Below, in pieces: positions 8,576-17,297 of a DNA stretch of 64,000 bases. How positions within the stretch are numbered: the first letter of the stretch is position 1; each line of letters opens with the position of its first letter. The translations under genes and the position numbers were made by a program. Origin of the DNA: Hymenobacter monticola (lineage in GTDB: Bacteria > Bacteroidota > Bacteroidia > Cytophagales > Hymenobacteraceae); NCBI RefSeq assembly GCF_022811645.1, contig NZ_CP094534.1:4960001-5024000 (forward strand), read 5' to 3'. The notes beneath the pieces are model-generated. The model saw only the letters and a program-made list of their open reading frames with translations, searched no databases and was not told where the DNA came from.

Positions 8576-9895
8576 ATGGCCATTCTCTCCAAAGACGAAG
8601 CCCAAACCATCCTCAAAAAGGTCCTCAGCTTCAGCACCGCCGATGAGTGCGAAGCCACGCTCAACGGCAACGTGGGCGGCAACGTGCGCTCGGCCCGCAA
8701 TTCCATCAGCACCGCCGGGGCCAGCGAAAACGTGTCACTGGCCGTGCAGTCGCGCTTTGGCAAACGCAGCGGCACCGCTACTTGTAATGAATTCGATGAA
8801 GCCTCGCTGCGGCGCTGCGTGCAGCGGGCCGAGGAAATTGCCCGCCTTGCGCCGGAGTCGCCGGAGTACGTGCCGCTGCTCGGGCCACAGACGTATCTGG
8901 CGTCGCCGGGCTCATTTGCCCAGCGCACGGCCGCCATCACGCCCGATTACCGGGCCGAGCAGATTGGGGCCAGCATGGCGCTCTGCGAGCAGAAGAAATT
9001 GAGCTCCGCCGGCTTTTTCAATGACGCGGCGGGCTTCGTGGCCAAACGCAACTCCAAGGGACTGGAAGCCTACCAGCAGGTGAGCAGCGTGGACTTTTCA
9101 ATCACCGTGCGCACGGCCGATGGCACCGGCTCCGGCTACGCCATTGCCAACTACACCGATTTGGCGAAGTTTGACGCGGCCCGCCTCACGCGCGTGGCGG
9201 CCGATAAGGCGGCTTCGTCGGTGGGCGCCAAGGCCATCGAGCCGGGCAAGTACACCGTCATTCTGGAGCCGGCCGCGGCCGTCGATTTGCTCAGCAACAT
9301 GATGGGCGCCATGGATGTGCGCAACGCCGACGAGGGCCGCAGCTTCCTCAGCAAAAAGGGCGGCGGCAACAAGAAGGGCGAAAAAGTATTCGACGAACGG
9401 GTGACCATCTACTCCGACCCTACCCACCCCGACGTACCCGACCTGACTTTTGCCAACGACGGCCGCCCGCAGCAAAAGGTGACGTGGGTGGAGAAAGGCG
9501 TGGTGAAAAACCTATACACCTCGCGCTTCTGGGCCCAGAAATCGGGCGTGCCCGACATTCCGCCGCCCAACGGCTGGATTATGGCCGGCGGCACCCAAAG
9601 CACCGCCGAACTCATCAAAGGCACGGCCAAGGGCATTTTGGTCACGCGCCTCTACTACATTCGGGCCGTCGACCCGCAAACGCTGCTTTACACGGGGCTG
9701 ACGCGCGACGGGACTTTTTACATCGAAAACGGCCAGATTAAATTCCCGGTGAAAAATTTCCGCTTCAACGAAAGCCCGGTCATCATGCTTAATAACCTGG
9801 AGGCGCTGGGCAAGCCCGTGCGCCTGGGCGGCAACCTCGTGCCGCCGCTCAAAATCCGGGATTTCACCTTCACCAGTTTGTCCGACGCAGTGTAA
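8576..9895 (+). CDS. PmbA/TldE-family subunit, copy 1
   Basis: A 439-residue PmbA/TldE homologue: N-terminal ECEATLNGNVGGNVRSARN, then SRFGKRSGTATCNEFD, RNSKGLEAYQQVSSVDFS, and the C-terminal RDGTFYIENGQIKFPVKNFR and MLNNLEALGKP segments. It lacks the HExxxH zinc motif, as TldE partners do, so it should form the non-metal half of a TldD/E assembly with the product of the upstream gene. No signal peptide or RR motif is visible, unlike its partner. It is most similar to copy 2 in the first 100 residues. Confidence 0.92.
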   Translation: MAILSKDEAQTILKKVLSFSTADECEATLNGNVGGNVRSARNSISTAGASENVSLAVQSRFGKRSGTATCNEFDEASLRRCVQRAEEIARLAPESPEYVPLLGPQTYLASPGSFAQRTAAITPDYRAEQIGASMALCEQKKLSSAGFFNDAAGFVAKRNSKGLEAYQQVSSVDFSITVRTADGTGSGYAIANYTDLAKFDAARLTRVAADKAASSVGAKAIEPGKYTVILEPAAAVDLLSNMMGAMDVRNADEGRSFLSKKGGGNKKGEKVFDERVTIYSDPTHPDVPDLTFANDGRPQQKVTWVEKGVVKNLYTSRFWAQKSGVPDIPPPNGWIMAGGTQSTAELIKGTAKGILVTRLYYIRAVDPQTLLYTGLTRDGTFYIENGQIKFPVKNFRFNESPVIMLNNLEALGKPVRLGGNLVPPLKIRDFTFTSLSDAV

Positions 9896-9897
9896 AC

Positions 9898-9986
9898 TGT
9901 AGCGTGGACTCTGCGAGTCCGCGCATCGGCCGGTCAATTAGTTTTTTTAAATCCCCCCTGCGCGGACTCGCAGAGTCCACGCTACA
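9898..9986. repeat. Perfect inverted repeat, GTAGCGTGGACTCTGCGAGT family
   Basis: The 28-bp arms at 9898-9925 and 9959-9986 are exact reverse complements, separated by 33 bp that include a T7 run. It starts 2 bp after the pmbA copy 1 stop and ends 11 bp before the tldD copy 2 start, so transcription through it would give a long stem-loop between the pairs. Confidence 0.9.
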
Positions 9987-9997
9987 TTTCTTACCAC

Positions 9998-11647
9998 ATG
10001 AAAAGACGCGACTTTGTGGGACTGACCGGCCTGGCCGCCGGCGCCCTGTTTCTTCCCGGCTTCCCCAGCCTGGGCAACACCGTTGACCCGCTGCGCCTGC
10101 TGGAACCCGGCCTCGACGCGGCCCAGAAAAAACGCCTGGCCGACGTGGGCCTGAACGCCGCCAAAAGCGCCGGCGCCAGCTATGCCGACGTGCGCATCGG
10201 CCGCTACCTCAACCAGAGCATTTTCACCCGCGAAAAGCAGGTGCAGGGCATCAGCAGCACCGAGAGTTTCGGCTGCGGCATCCGCGTGATTGCCAACGGC
10301 ACTTGGGGCTTTGCCAGCACCAACAACGTGACCGATGCGGGCATCGCCAAAGCCGCCCAACTGGCCGTGCAGATTGCCAAGGCCAACTCGAAAGTGCAGA
10401 AGGAAAAGGTGCAGCTGGCTCCGCAAAAAGGCTACGGCGAAGTGAGCTGGAAAGCTCCGATTCAGCAGAATGCCTTCGAGGTACCCATCAAGGACAAGGT
10501 GGATTTGCTGCTGGGCGTGAATGCCAAGGCGCTGGATTTGGGGGTGTCGTTTGTGAATTCCATCCTCTCGCAGGTGAACGAGCAGAAGTATTTTGCCAGC
10601 ACCGACGGCTCCTACATCGACCAGGACATTCACCGCATTTATCCTTCCTTCGGCGTCACAGCCATCGACCGGGCCAGCGGCAAGTTCCGCTCACGGCAGG
10701 CCCTGAGCTCGCCGGTGGGCATGGGCTACGAGTACCTCACGCCTAAAGCGGCCGACAAAGTGGCCGGCCCGGCGGGCTCCGACATCGTGGGCTACAAAAA
10801 CAGCTACGACATGCTGGAAGACGTGGCCGCCGCCGCCAAGCAGGTAAAGCAGAAGCTTACCGCCAAGTCGGTGACGCCCGGCAAGTACGACCTCGTGCTC
10901 GACCCGCACCACCTAGGCCTCACCATCCACGAATCGGTGGGCCACCCGCTGGAACTCGACCGCGTGCTCGGCTACGAGGCCAACTACGCGGGCACCTCCT
11001 TCGCCACGCTGGAATGGAAGGCCAAAGGCATTCCGTATGGCTCGAAAGTGGTAAACATTGTGGCCGACAAGGTGACGCCCGGCACGCTGGGCGCCGTGGG
11101 CTACGACGACGAGGGGGTAAAAACCAAGCGCTGGGACCTCATCAAAGAAGGCCGCCTGGTCGACTACGAGAAAATTCGCGACCAAGCCCACATGGTAGGC
11201 CAAAAGGAGTCGGACGGCTGCTGCTACTCGCAGAGCTGGCAGGACGTGCAATTCCAACGCATGCCCAACGTGAGCCTGCAGCCCGGTAAAACTTCGCTAA
11301 GCGTGGACGAGCTTGTGAAGGGCGTGGATAAGGGCATTTACATCGCCGGCAACGGCTCGTTCAGCATCGACCAGCAGCGCTACAACTTCCAGTTTGGCGG
11401 GCAGGTGTTTTACGCCATTGAGAAGGGCAAAATCACCGAAATGCTGGAAGACGTGGCCTACCAGGCCAACACCCAAGAATTCTGGAACTCCTGCGCCGCC
11501 ACCTGCGACGAGCGCGACTTCCGTTTCTTCGGCGCCTTCAACGACGGCAAAGGCCAGCCCAGCCAGAGCTCGGCCGTGAGCCACGGCTCGGCCACGACGC
11601 GGTTTAATGGCGTGAACGTGATTAACACGGCGCGCAAGATTGGCTAA
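9998..11647 (+). CDS. TldD-family metallopeptidase subunit, copy 2 (Tat-like leader)
   Basis: A 549-residue paralogue of copy 1, very similar throughout. The zinc motif is H311-E312-S-V-G-H316, and the C-terminal cysteine segment reads SCAATCDERDFRFFG. The ATG at 9998 opens MKRRDFVGLTGLAAGALFLP, again a twin-arginine leader. It is followed by its PmbA partner after a 204-bp spacer that holds a palindromic repeat. Expected to be a peptidase subunit; whether its substrates differ from those of copies 1 and 3 cannot be read here. Confidence 0.92.
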   Translation: MKRRDFVGLTGLAAGALFLPGFPSLGNTVDPLRLLEPGLDAAQKKRLADVGLNAAKSAGASYADVRIGRYLNQSIFTREKQVQGISSTESFGCGIRVIANGTWGFASTNNVTDAGIAKAAQLAVQIAKANSKVQKEKVQLAPQKGYGEVSWKAPIQQNAFEVPIKDKVDLLLGVNAKALDLGVSFVNSILSQVNEQKYFASTDGSYIDQDIHRIYPSFGVTAIDRASGKFRSRQALSSPVGMGYEYLTPKAADKVAGPAGSDIVGYKNSYDMLEDVAAAAKQVKQKLTAKSVTPGKYDLVLDPHHLGLTIHESVGHPLELDRVLGYEANYAGTSFATLEWKAKGIPYGSKVVNIVADKVTPGTLGAVGYDDEGVKTKRWDLIKEGRLVDYEKIRDQAHMVGQKESDGCCYSQSWQDVQFQRMPNVSLQPGKTSLSVDELVKGVDKGIYIAGNGSFSIDQQRYNFQFGGQVFYAIEKGKITEMLEDVAYQANTQEFWNSCAATCDERDFRFFGAFNDGKGQPSQSSAVSHGSATTRFNGVNVINTARKIG

Positions 11648-11659
11648 TTGAACATCAAG

Positions 11660-11822
11660 CTCCCCTGCTCAGCGGAGGAGGGCATGTTCGAGCCGCAGGC
11701 TCGGACGGGGGTGGTTGATGTCGTTGAACGATGCCCGAACACCCCTTACGCCCGCCGTTCAACGCCACAACCACCCCGGTTTCAGCTTCGCTGAAACGTT
11801 CCCTCCTTGGCAAGGAGGGGGT
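11660..11822. repeat. Palindromic repeat, TCCTTGGCAAGGAGG family (copy 2), inside TldD-PmbA pair 2
   Basis: It has the same architecture as the element at 8358-8530: GCTCGGACGGGGGTGGTTGA on the left, CAACCACCCCGGTTTCAGC and CCTCCTTGGCAAGGAGG on the right. It occupies the equivalent position between tldD and pmbA of the second pair. Confidence 0.8.
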
Positions 11823-11851
11823 TTTGCTCCCACTACTCAACAAACTTCCTC

Positions 11852-13186
11852 ATGGCCATTCTCTCCAAAGACGAAGCCCAAACAATCCTAAAAAAGGTCC
11901 TCAGCTGCAGCACGGCTGATGAGTGCGAGGCCACGCTCAGCGGCAACGTGGGCGGCAACGTGCGCTCGGCCCGCAATACCATCAGCACCGCCGGGGCCAG
12001 CGAAAACGTGGCGCTGGCGGTGCAGTCGCGCTTCGGTAAGCGCAGCGGCACCGCTACCTGCAATGAGTTTGACGACGCCACTTTGCGGCGCTGCGTGCAG
12101 CGGGCCGAAGAAATTGCCCGCCTCGCCCCCGAGAGCCCGGAGTACATGCCGTTGCTCGGGCCGCAGCAGTACCTCGACGGTAGCCGCTCCTTCGTGCCCG
12201 CCACCGCGGCCATCGACCCCGACTACCGCGCCCGGCAAATCGGGGCCAGCATGGCGCTCTGCGATGCCCGCAAGCTGAGCTCGGCGGCCTTTCTGGACGA
12301 CTCGCACGGCTTCATTGCCAAGCGCAACTCGAAGGGGCTGGAGGCTTACCAGCAGGTGAGCAACATCACGTTCTCGGTGACGGTGCGCACGCCCGACGGC
12401 ACCGGCTCGGGCTACGCCTCGGGCGACTACGTGGACGCCAGCAAGTTCGACGCGGCCCGCTTCACCAAGATTGCGGCCGACAAAGCCGCGTCGTCGGTGA
12501 AGGCGCGGGCCATTGAGCCGGGCAAATACACCGTCATTCTGGAGCCCAACGCCCTCGTTTCCAACGTTGACACTTCGCTGCTCGGCGCGCTCATGGGCTC
12601 GCTCGATGCGCGCAACGCCGACGAGGGCCGCAGCTTTCTGAGCAAGAAAGGCGGCGGCAACCGCAAGGGCGAAAAGCTGTTCGACGAGCGGGTGACCATT
12701 TACTCCGACCCGCTGAACCCGGAAATTGCCAACGTCACGTTCAGCGGCGACGGGCGGCCGCAGCAGCGCACCACCTGGATTGAAAAAGGCGTGGTAAAGA
12801 ACCTCTACTCCTCGCGCTTCTGGGCGCAGAAGGCCGGCATTCCCGACCTGCCCGGCCCCAACGGCTGGATTATGGAAGGCGGCACCCAAAGCACGGCCGA
12901 CCTCATCAAGGGCACGGCCAAGGGCATTCTGGTGACGCGCTTGTGGTACATCCGCCCCGTCGACCCGCAGACGCTCCTCTTTACCGGCCTGACGCGTGAC
13001 GGAACGTTCTACATCGAAAACGGCCAGATTAAATTCCCGGTAAAGAACTTCCGCTTCAACGAAAGCCCGGTAATCATGCTCAACAACCTGGAAGCCATCG
13101 GCAAGCCCGTGCGCCTGAACGGCAACCTCGTGCCACCGCTCAAAATCCGGGATTTCACGTTCACGAGCCTGTCGGACGCGGTGTAA
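11852..13186 (+). CDS. PmbA/TldE-family subunit, copy 2
   Basis: 444 residues. The ATG at 11852 (MAILSKDEAQTILKKVL) aligns with the starts of copies 1 and 3, so the 15-codon upstream extension from 11807, which lies in the palindrome, is rejected. It lacks the HExxxH motif, as expected of a TldE-type partner. It shares an almost identical first 100 residues with copy 1, but like copy 3 it has a slightly longer central segment (NVDTSLLGALMGSLDAR) before NADEGRSFLSKKGGGN. Predicted to be cytoplasmic unless carried out with its partner. Confidence 0.92.
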   Translation: MAILSKDEAQTILKKVLSCSTADECEATLSGNVGGNVRSARNTISTAGASENVALAVQSRFGKRSGTATCNEFDDATLRRCVQRAEEIARLAPESPEYMPLLGPQQYLDGSRSFVPATAAIDPDYRARQIGASMALCDARKLSSAAFLDDSHGFIAKRNSKGLEAYQQVSNITFSVTVRTPDGTGSGYASGDYVDASKFDAARFTKIAADKAASSVKARAIEPGKYTVILEPNALVSNVDTSLLGALMGSLDARNADEGRSFLSKKGGGNRKGEKLFDERVTIYSDPLNPEIANVTFSGDGRPQQRTTWIEKGVVKNLYSSRFWAQKAGIPDLPGPNGWIMEGGTQSTADLIKGTAKGILVTRLWYIRPVDPQTLLFTGLTRDGTFYIENGQIKFPVKNFRFNESPVIMLNNLEAIGKPVRLNGNLVPPLKIRDFTFTSLSDAV

Positions 13187-13203
13187 TACCGTCTGCCGCA
13201 GGA

Positions 13204-13253
13204 ACCTCACCCCTGCCCCCTTCTTTTTTGGAGGGGGGTCAGGGGTGAGGTTG
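13204..13253. repeat. Inverted repeat, CCTCACCCCTG family, between pairs 2 and 3
   Basis: AACCTCACCCCTGCCCCC and its approximate reverse complement GGGGGTCAGGGGTGAGGTT flank a TTCTTTTTTGGA loop. It may act as a terminator or RNA-stabilising hairpin at the end of pmbA copy 2. Confidence 0.75.
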
Positions 13254-13302
13254 ACGCGAGGCTAATGCATTTTCAACTCACCTTTTCCCTTCTGCAAACT
13301 GT

Positions 13303-14952
13303 ATGAAAAGACGCGACTTTGTAGGCCTCACCGGCTTGGCCACCGGGGCCCTGTTTCTGCCGAGCCTGCCGGGCTTCGGCCACACGCCGGTCGACCCCGC
13401 CCGCCTGCTGGAACCGGGCGCCGACGTCATTGTGAAAAAGCGGCTGGCCGATGCGGCGCTGAACGCGGCCAAGGCCGCCGGGGCCAGCTACGCCGATGTG
13501 CGCATTGGCCGCTCGCTCAACCAGTATGTGTTCACCCGCGAGAAGCAGGTGCAGAACATCGTGAGCACCGAGAGCTACGGCGTGGGCATCCGGGTGCTGG
13601 TAGGCGGCTGCTGGGGCTTCGCCTCCACGAGCGTGGTGACGGAGGCCAATCTGGCCGCCACCGCCCGCGAGGCTGTGAGCATTGCCAAGGCCAACAAGCT
13701 GGTGCTGAAGGAGCCCGTGCAGCTGGCCCCGCAGCAAGGCTACGGCGAGGTGAGCTGGAAAACGCCCATTCAGCAAAGCGCTTTCGAGGTGCCCATCAAG
13801 CAAAAGGTGGAGTTGCTGCTGGCCGCCAATGCCGCCGCACTCGACGCGGGCGCCAACTACATCAATTCGGCCCTGTTTCAGGTGAACGAGCAGAAGTACT
13901 TCGCCAGCACCGACGGGTCGTATATCGACCAGGACATTCACCGGCTTTGGCCCACTTTCAACGCGACGGCGGTGGACACGAAATCGGGCAAGTTCCGCTC
14001 GCGCGAGTCGCTGAGCGCGCCGGTGGGCCTGGGCTACGAGTACCTCACGCCCAGCGCGGCCGAGCAGGTGCGCGGCCCGCAGGGCACCGACACCGTGGGC
14101 TACAAGCTGCGCTACGACATGCTGGCCGATGCAGCGCTGGCCGGCAAGCAGGCCAAGGCCAAGCTGAGCATGAAATCTGTCACGCCCGGCAAGTACGACC
14201 TTGTGCTCGACCCCGGCCACCTGGGCCTGACCATCCACGAATCGGTAGGCCACCCCACGGAGCTTGACCGCGTGCTGGGCTATGAGGCCAACTTTGCCGG
14301 CACCAGCTTCGCCACGCTGGAGTGGAAAGCCAAGAACCTGCCTTATGGCTCGAAGGCGGTTAACATTGTGGCCGACAAGCTGCAGCCCGGCTCGGTGGGC
14401 AACGTGGGCTACGACGACGAAGGCGTGAAAACCCGCGAGTGGGACCTCATCAAGGAAGGCAAGCTGGTGAACTACCAGAAAATCAGGGACCAGGCGCACA
14501 TCGTGGGCCAGAAGGAGTCGGACGGCTGCGCCTACGCCCAGAGCTGGGAAGACGTGCAGTTCCAGCGCATGCCCAACGTGAGCCTGCGTCCCGGCACCGC
14601 CAAAATGAGCCCCGACGAGATGGTGAAGGGCGTGGACAAGGGCATTTACATCGCGGGGGCCGGCTCGTTCAGCATCGACCAGCAGCGCTTCAACTTCCAG
14701 TTTGGCGGGCAGCTGTTTTTTGCCATTGAGAAGGGTAAAATTACCGAGCCGCTCGAAGACGTGGCTTACCAGTCGAACACCCAGGAATTCTGGGGCGCCT
14801 GCCAGGGCTCGTGCGATGCCTCGGACTACCGCCTGTTCGGCACCTTCTTCGACGGCAAGGGCCAGCCGGCCCAGGTGTCATCGGTGAGCCACGGCTCGGC
14901 CACCACGCGCTTCAACGGCGTGAATGTGATTAACACGGCCCGCAAAGTTTAG
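13303..14952 (+). CDS. TldD-family metallopeptidase subunit, copy 3 (Tat-like leader)
   Basis: A 549-residue paralogue, the most diverged of the three. The zinc motif is H312-E313-S-V-G-H317, followed by PTELDRVLGYEANFAGTSF. The C-terminal cysteine region is altered to ACQGSCDASDYRLFG but keeps the second Cys. The leader MKRRDFVGLTGLATGALFLP again holds the twin arginine. Its pmbA partner follows after only 29 bp, with no palindrome, so this pair has a tight operon layout unlike pairs 1 and 2. Confidence 0.92.
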   Translation: MKRRDFVGLTGLATGALFLPSLPGFGHTPVDPARLLEPGADVIVKKRLADAALNAAKAAGASYADVRIGRSLNQYVFTREKQVQNIVSTESYGVGIRVLVGGCWGFASTSVVTEANLAATAREAVSIAKANKLVLKEPVQLAPQQGYGEVSWKTPIQQSAFEVPIKQKVELLLAANAAALDAGANYINSALFQVNEQKYFASTDGSYIDQDIHRLWPTFNATAVDTKSGKFRSRESLSAPVGLGYEYLTPSAAEQVRGPQGTDTVGYKLRYDMLADAALAGKQAKAKLSMKSVTPGKYDLVLDPGHLGLTIHESVGHPTELDRVLGYEANFAGTSFATLEWKAKNLPYGSKAVNIVADKLQPGSVGNVGYDDEGVKTREWDLIKEGKLVNYQKIRDQAHIVGQKESDGCAYAQSWEDVQFQRMPNVSLRPGTAKMSPDEMVKGVDKGIYIAGAGSFSIDQQRFNFQFGGQLFFAIEKGKITEPLEDVAYQSNTQEFWGACQGSCDASDYRLFGTFFDGKGQPAQVSSVSHGSATTRFNGVNVINTARKV

Positions 14953-14981
14953 CCCTCTCCTTCTCCTTTCTGCAAATCATC

Positions 14982-16307
14982 ATGGCCATCTATTCAAAAG
15001 AGGAAGCCCAGGCGCTCCTCAAGAAAGTCCTCAGCTACAGCACCGCCGACGAGTGCGCGGTGTCGCTGAACGGGCGCACCACCGGCAACATCCGCTACGC
15101 CCGCAACAGCGTGAGCACGGCCGGCTCGCAAAACTCCGTGTCGCTGGCCGTGGAAAGCCGGTTTGGCAAGCGCAGCGGCATTGCCACGTGCAACGAGTTC
15201 GACGATGCCACCCTGAAACGCTGCGTGCAGCGGGCCGAGGAAATCGCCAAGCTCGCCCCCGAAAGCCCCGAATACGTGCCCCTGCTCGGCCCGCAAACCT
15301 ACGTGAGCCCGCCCTCGACGGCGACCATGCAGCTCACGGCGGAACTGCGTGCCCAGGCGGCGGCCGACAGCATGACGCTGTGCGCCAGCAAGAACCTGAC
15401 GGCTGCCGGCTTCCTCGACGGCGGCACGCGGTTTCAGGCCCTGCGCAACTCCAAGGGCCTGGAAGCCTACCAGCAGTCCACCAACACCGACTTTTCGGTG
15501 ACGGTGCGGACGGCCGACGGGCGCGGCTCGGGCTACGCCATTGCCGATGTGACGGACCCAGCTAAGCTCAACACCAAAGCCCTGACGCAGCGCGCCGCCG
15601 ACAAGGCCCAGGGCTCGGTGAATGCCAAGGCCATCGAGCCCGGCAAGTACACCGTGATTCTGGAACCGGCCGCGCTGATGGACGGCGGCGACTTGTCGCT
15701 GCTGGGCGGGCTGATGTATGGGCTGGACGCCCGCTCGGCCGACGAGGGCCGCAGCTTCATGACCAAGAAGGGCGGCGGCAATCGCAAGGGCGAAAAGCTG
15801 TTCGATGAGCGGATTAACATTTACTCCGACCCCATGAACGCGGAGGTCCCAGGCAGCGCCTTCGACGGCGAGGGGCTGCCCACCAAGCGCCTGAGCTGGG
15901 TGGAGAAAGGCGTGGTGAAGCAGCTGTACTACTCCCGCTTCTGGGCCGAGAAAAACAAGACGACGGCCACGGCCTTCCCCAGCGGCTTCATCATGACGGG
16001 CGGCACGCAAAGCACCGCCGAGCTCATCAAAAGCACCGCCAAAGGCATCTTGGTCACGCGCTTGTGGTACATCCGCGAAGTCGACCCGCAAACGCTGCTC
16101 TACACCGGCCTCACGCGCGACGGCACTTTTTACATCGAGAACGGGGCCATCAAATTCCCCATCAAGAACCTGCGCTTCAACGAAAGCCCCATCATCATGC
16201 TCAACAACATCGAGGCCATTGGCCGGCCCCAGCGCTTGGCCGGCTGCCTGATTCCGCCGCTGAAAATCCGGGACTTCACCTTCACGAGCTTGTCGGACGC
16301 CATTTAG
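14982..16307 (+). CDS. PmbA/TldE-family subunit, copy 3
   Basis: 441 residues, starting MAIYSKEEAQALLKKVLSYS at an ATG 29 bp after tldD copy 3. It keeps the family landmarks SRFGKRSGIATCNEFD, RNSKGLEAYQQS and RDGTFYIENGAIKFPIKNLR, but differs more from copies 1 and 2 than they do from each other. There is no HExxxH motif and no signal peptide. It is probably co-transcribed with tldD copy 3 and forms a heteromeric peptidase with it. A palindromic repeat starts 9 bp after the stop. Confidence 0.92.
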   Translation: MAIYSKEEAQALLKKVLSYSTADECAVSLNGRTTGNIRYARNSVSTAGSQNSVSLAVESRFGKRSGIATCNEFDDATLKRCVQRAEEIAKLAPESPEYVPLLGPQTYVSPPSTATMQLTAELRAQAAADSMTLCASKNLTAAGFLDGGTRFQALRNSKGLEAYQQSTNTDFSVTVRTADGRGSGYAIADVTDPAKLNTKALTQRAADKAQGSVNAKAIEPGKYTVILEPAALMDGGDLSLLGGLMYGLDARSADEGRSFMTKKGGGNRKGEKLFDERINIYSDPMNAEVPGSAFDGEGLPTKRLSWVEKGVVKQLYYSRFWAEKNKTTATAFPSGFIMTGGTQSTAELIKSTAKGILVTRLWYIREVDPQTLLYTGLTRDGTFYIENGAIKFPIKNLRFNESPIIMLNNIEAIGRPQRLAGCLIPPLKIRDFTFTSLSDAI

Positions 16308-16315
16308 AAATTCGC

Positions 16316-16402
16316 CTGTCATCCTACGTGCAGCGAAAGACCTTCTCACGCTTGAACAAGTCGTTCGTCAGTGAGAAGGTCCTTCGCTGCAAGCAGGATG
16401 AC
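16316..16402. repeat. Palindromic repeat, GTCATCCTGAGC-related (copy B)
   Basis: The arms CTGTCATCCTACGTGCAGCG and CTGCAAGCAGGATGACA, with GAAAGACCTTCTCAC opposite GTGAGAAGGTCCTTC, form a long hairpin between the convergent ends of pmbA copy 3 and the barrel gene. It could serve as a bidirectional terminator. Confidence 0.8.
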
Positions 16403-16410
16403 ATGCGAAT

Positions 16411-17040
16411 TTACTTCCGTCCGCCAAACTGCAGCGCGGCGTACACCTGGAACACCCGGTTTTGCAGCCGGGGGTCGTTGATGCCACTTAGGTTTTTGGC
16501 GTCGTTGATGTCGTTGAGGCCGGCTACGAGGCGGCCGCCAAGCGAGAAGCTGCTGCCTAGCTTGAGGCCCACGCCGCCCACCACGCTGAAATCGCCGCGC
16601 TTGAATTCGCTGGTGGCCGGGCGCGACTCGTTGCCGTAGGCCGGCATGCCGTCAGGCGTGAACCCGACTTGTAGATTGCCCTGCTGGTTGGCGCTGAGCA
16701 GCACGCCGAACTGCGGGCCGGCCTCCACGAACACCGGGCCCACGGTGAGTTTGGCCAAAATGGGCACGGTGAGGTAGTGCAATTCGCTGTCGTAGTCGGT
16801 GTAGGCCGATTTGAGATTACCGCCCTGCAGCGAATACTGCACTTCGGGCTGGATGGACAAAGGGCCGAGAACATTGGCCTGGTAGAAAATGCCGACGTGG
16901 TAGAAGGGCTTATAAGAGGCGGTTTCGCCGTCGCGGCCCGTCAGCTCGGCCACGTTCAGGCCGCCTTTAATGCCGAATTGGGCGCGCGCCAACGGCGTGA
17001 GAAACAAACTCAGGAAGGCGATAATAAGCAGCTTTTTCAT
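16411..17040 (-). CDS. PorT-like outer-membrane beta-barrel protein
   Basis: 209 residues starting at the ATG at 17040 with a clear signal peptide (MKKLLIIAFLSLFLTPLARA, then QFGIKGGLN). The FGIKGGLNVAEL start, alternating hydrophobic strands (VGIFYQANVLGPLSIQPEVQ, YLTVPILAKLTVGPVFVEAG) and a terminal aromatic strand (FQVYAALQFG) are those of the PorT/outer-membrane beta-barrel family (about 200 residues). The family includes PorT of the type IX secretion system, but many members have no known role, and this one has no T9SS neighbours. The upstream 28 codons are not needed. Confidence 0.85.
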   Translation of the reverse strand: MKKLLIIAFLSLFLTPLARAQFGIKGGLNVAELTGRDGETASYKPFYHVGIFYQANVLGPLSIQPEVQYSLQGGNLKSAYTDYDSELHYLTVPILAKLTVGPVFVEAGPQFGVLLSANQQGNLQVGFTPDGMPAYGNESRPATSEFKRGDFSVVGGVGLKLGSSFSLGGRLVAGLNDINDAKNLSGINDPRLQNRVFQVYAALQFGGRK

Positions 17041-17297
17041 AGCGAACAATAGCAGTAGGGTGATGAAAACGGATGAAGTGCTTCTGTGATTTCGGCCGTA
17101 GCTTCGGCCGCAGGCCTTTGGCATCGATTGGGTTGAATACTCCTGGCGGGCAGCAAAAGGTTGTGGTTTCGGGAGCTGGGTTAGCGGTTTTTTAGCCCCT
17201 AACCCAACGCTGAAAGCAACGCCATTATTTTCAGTGCGACTATTGCCCAGCCATCTGGTTTACTTTCTTCGTTTTTTACGCCGCTACTTCCTCTGCC

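Noticed and set aside
11888..16349. Long minus-strand open frames (440-450 codons) opposite the PmbA genes
   Set aside because: They are mirror frames of paralogous genes, so they recur at each copy, but their sequences have no domain, start context or hydrophobic pattern of real proteins.
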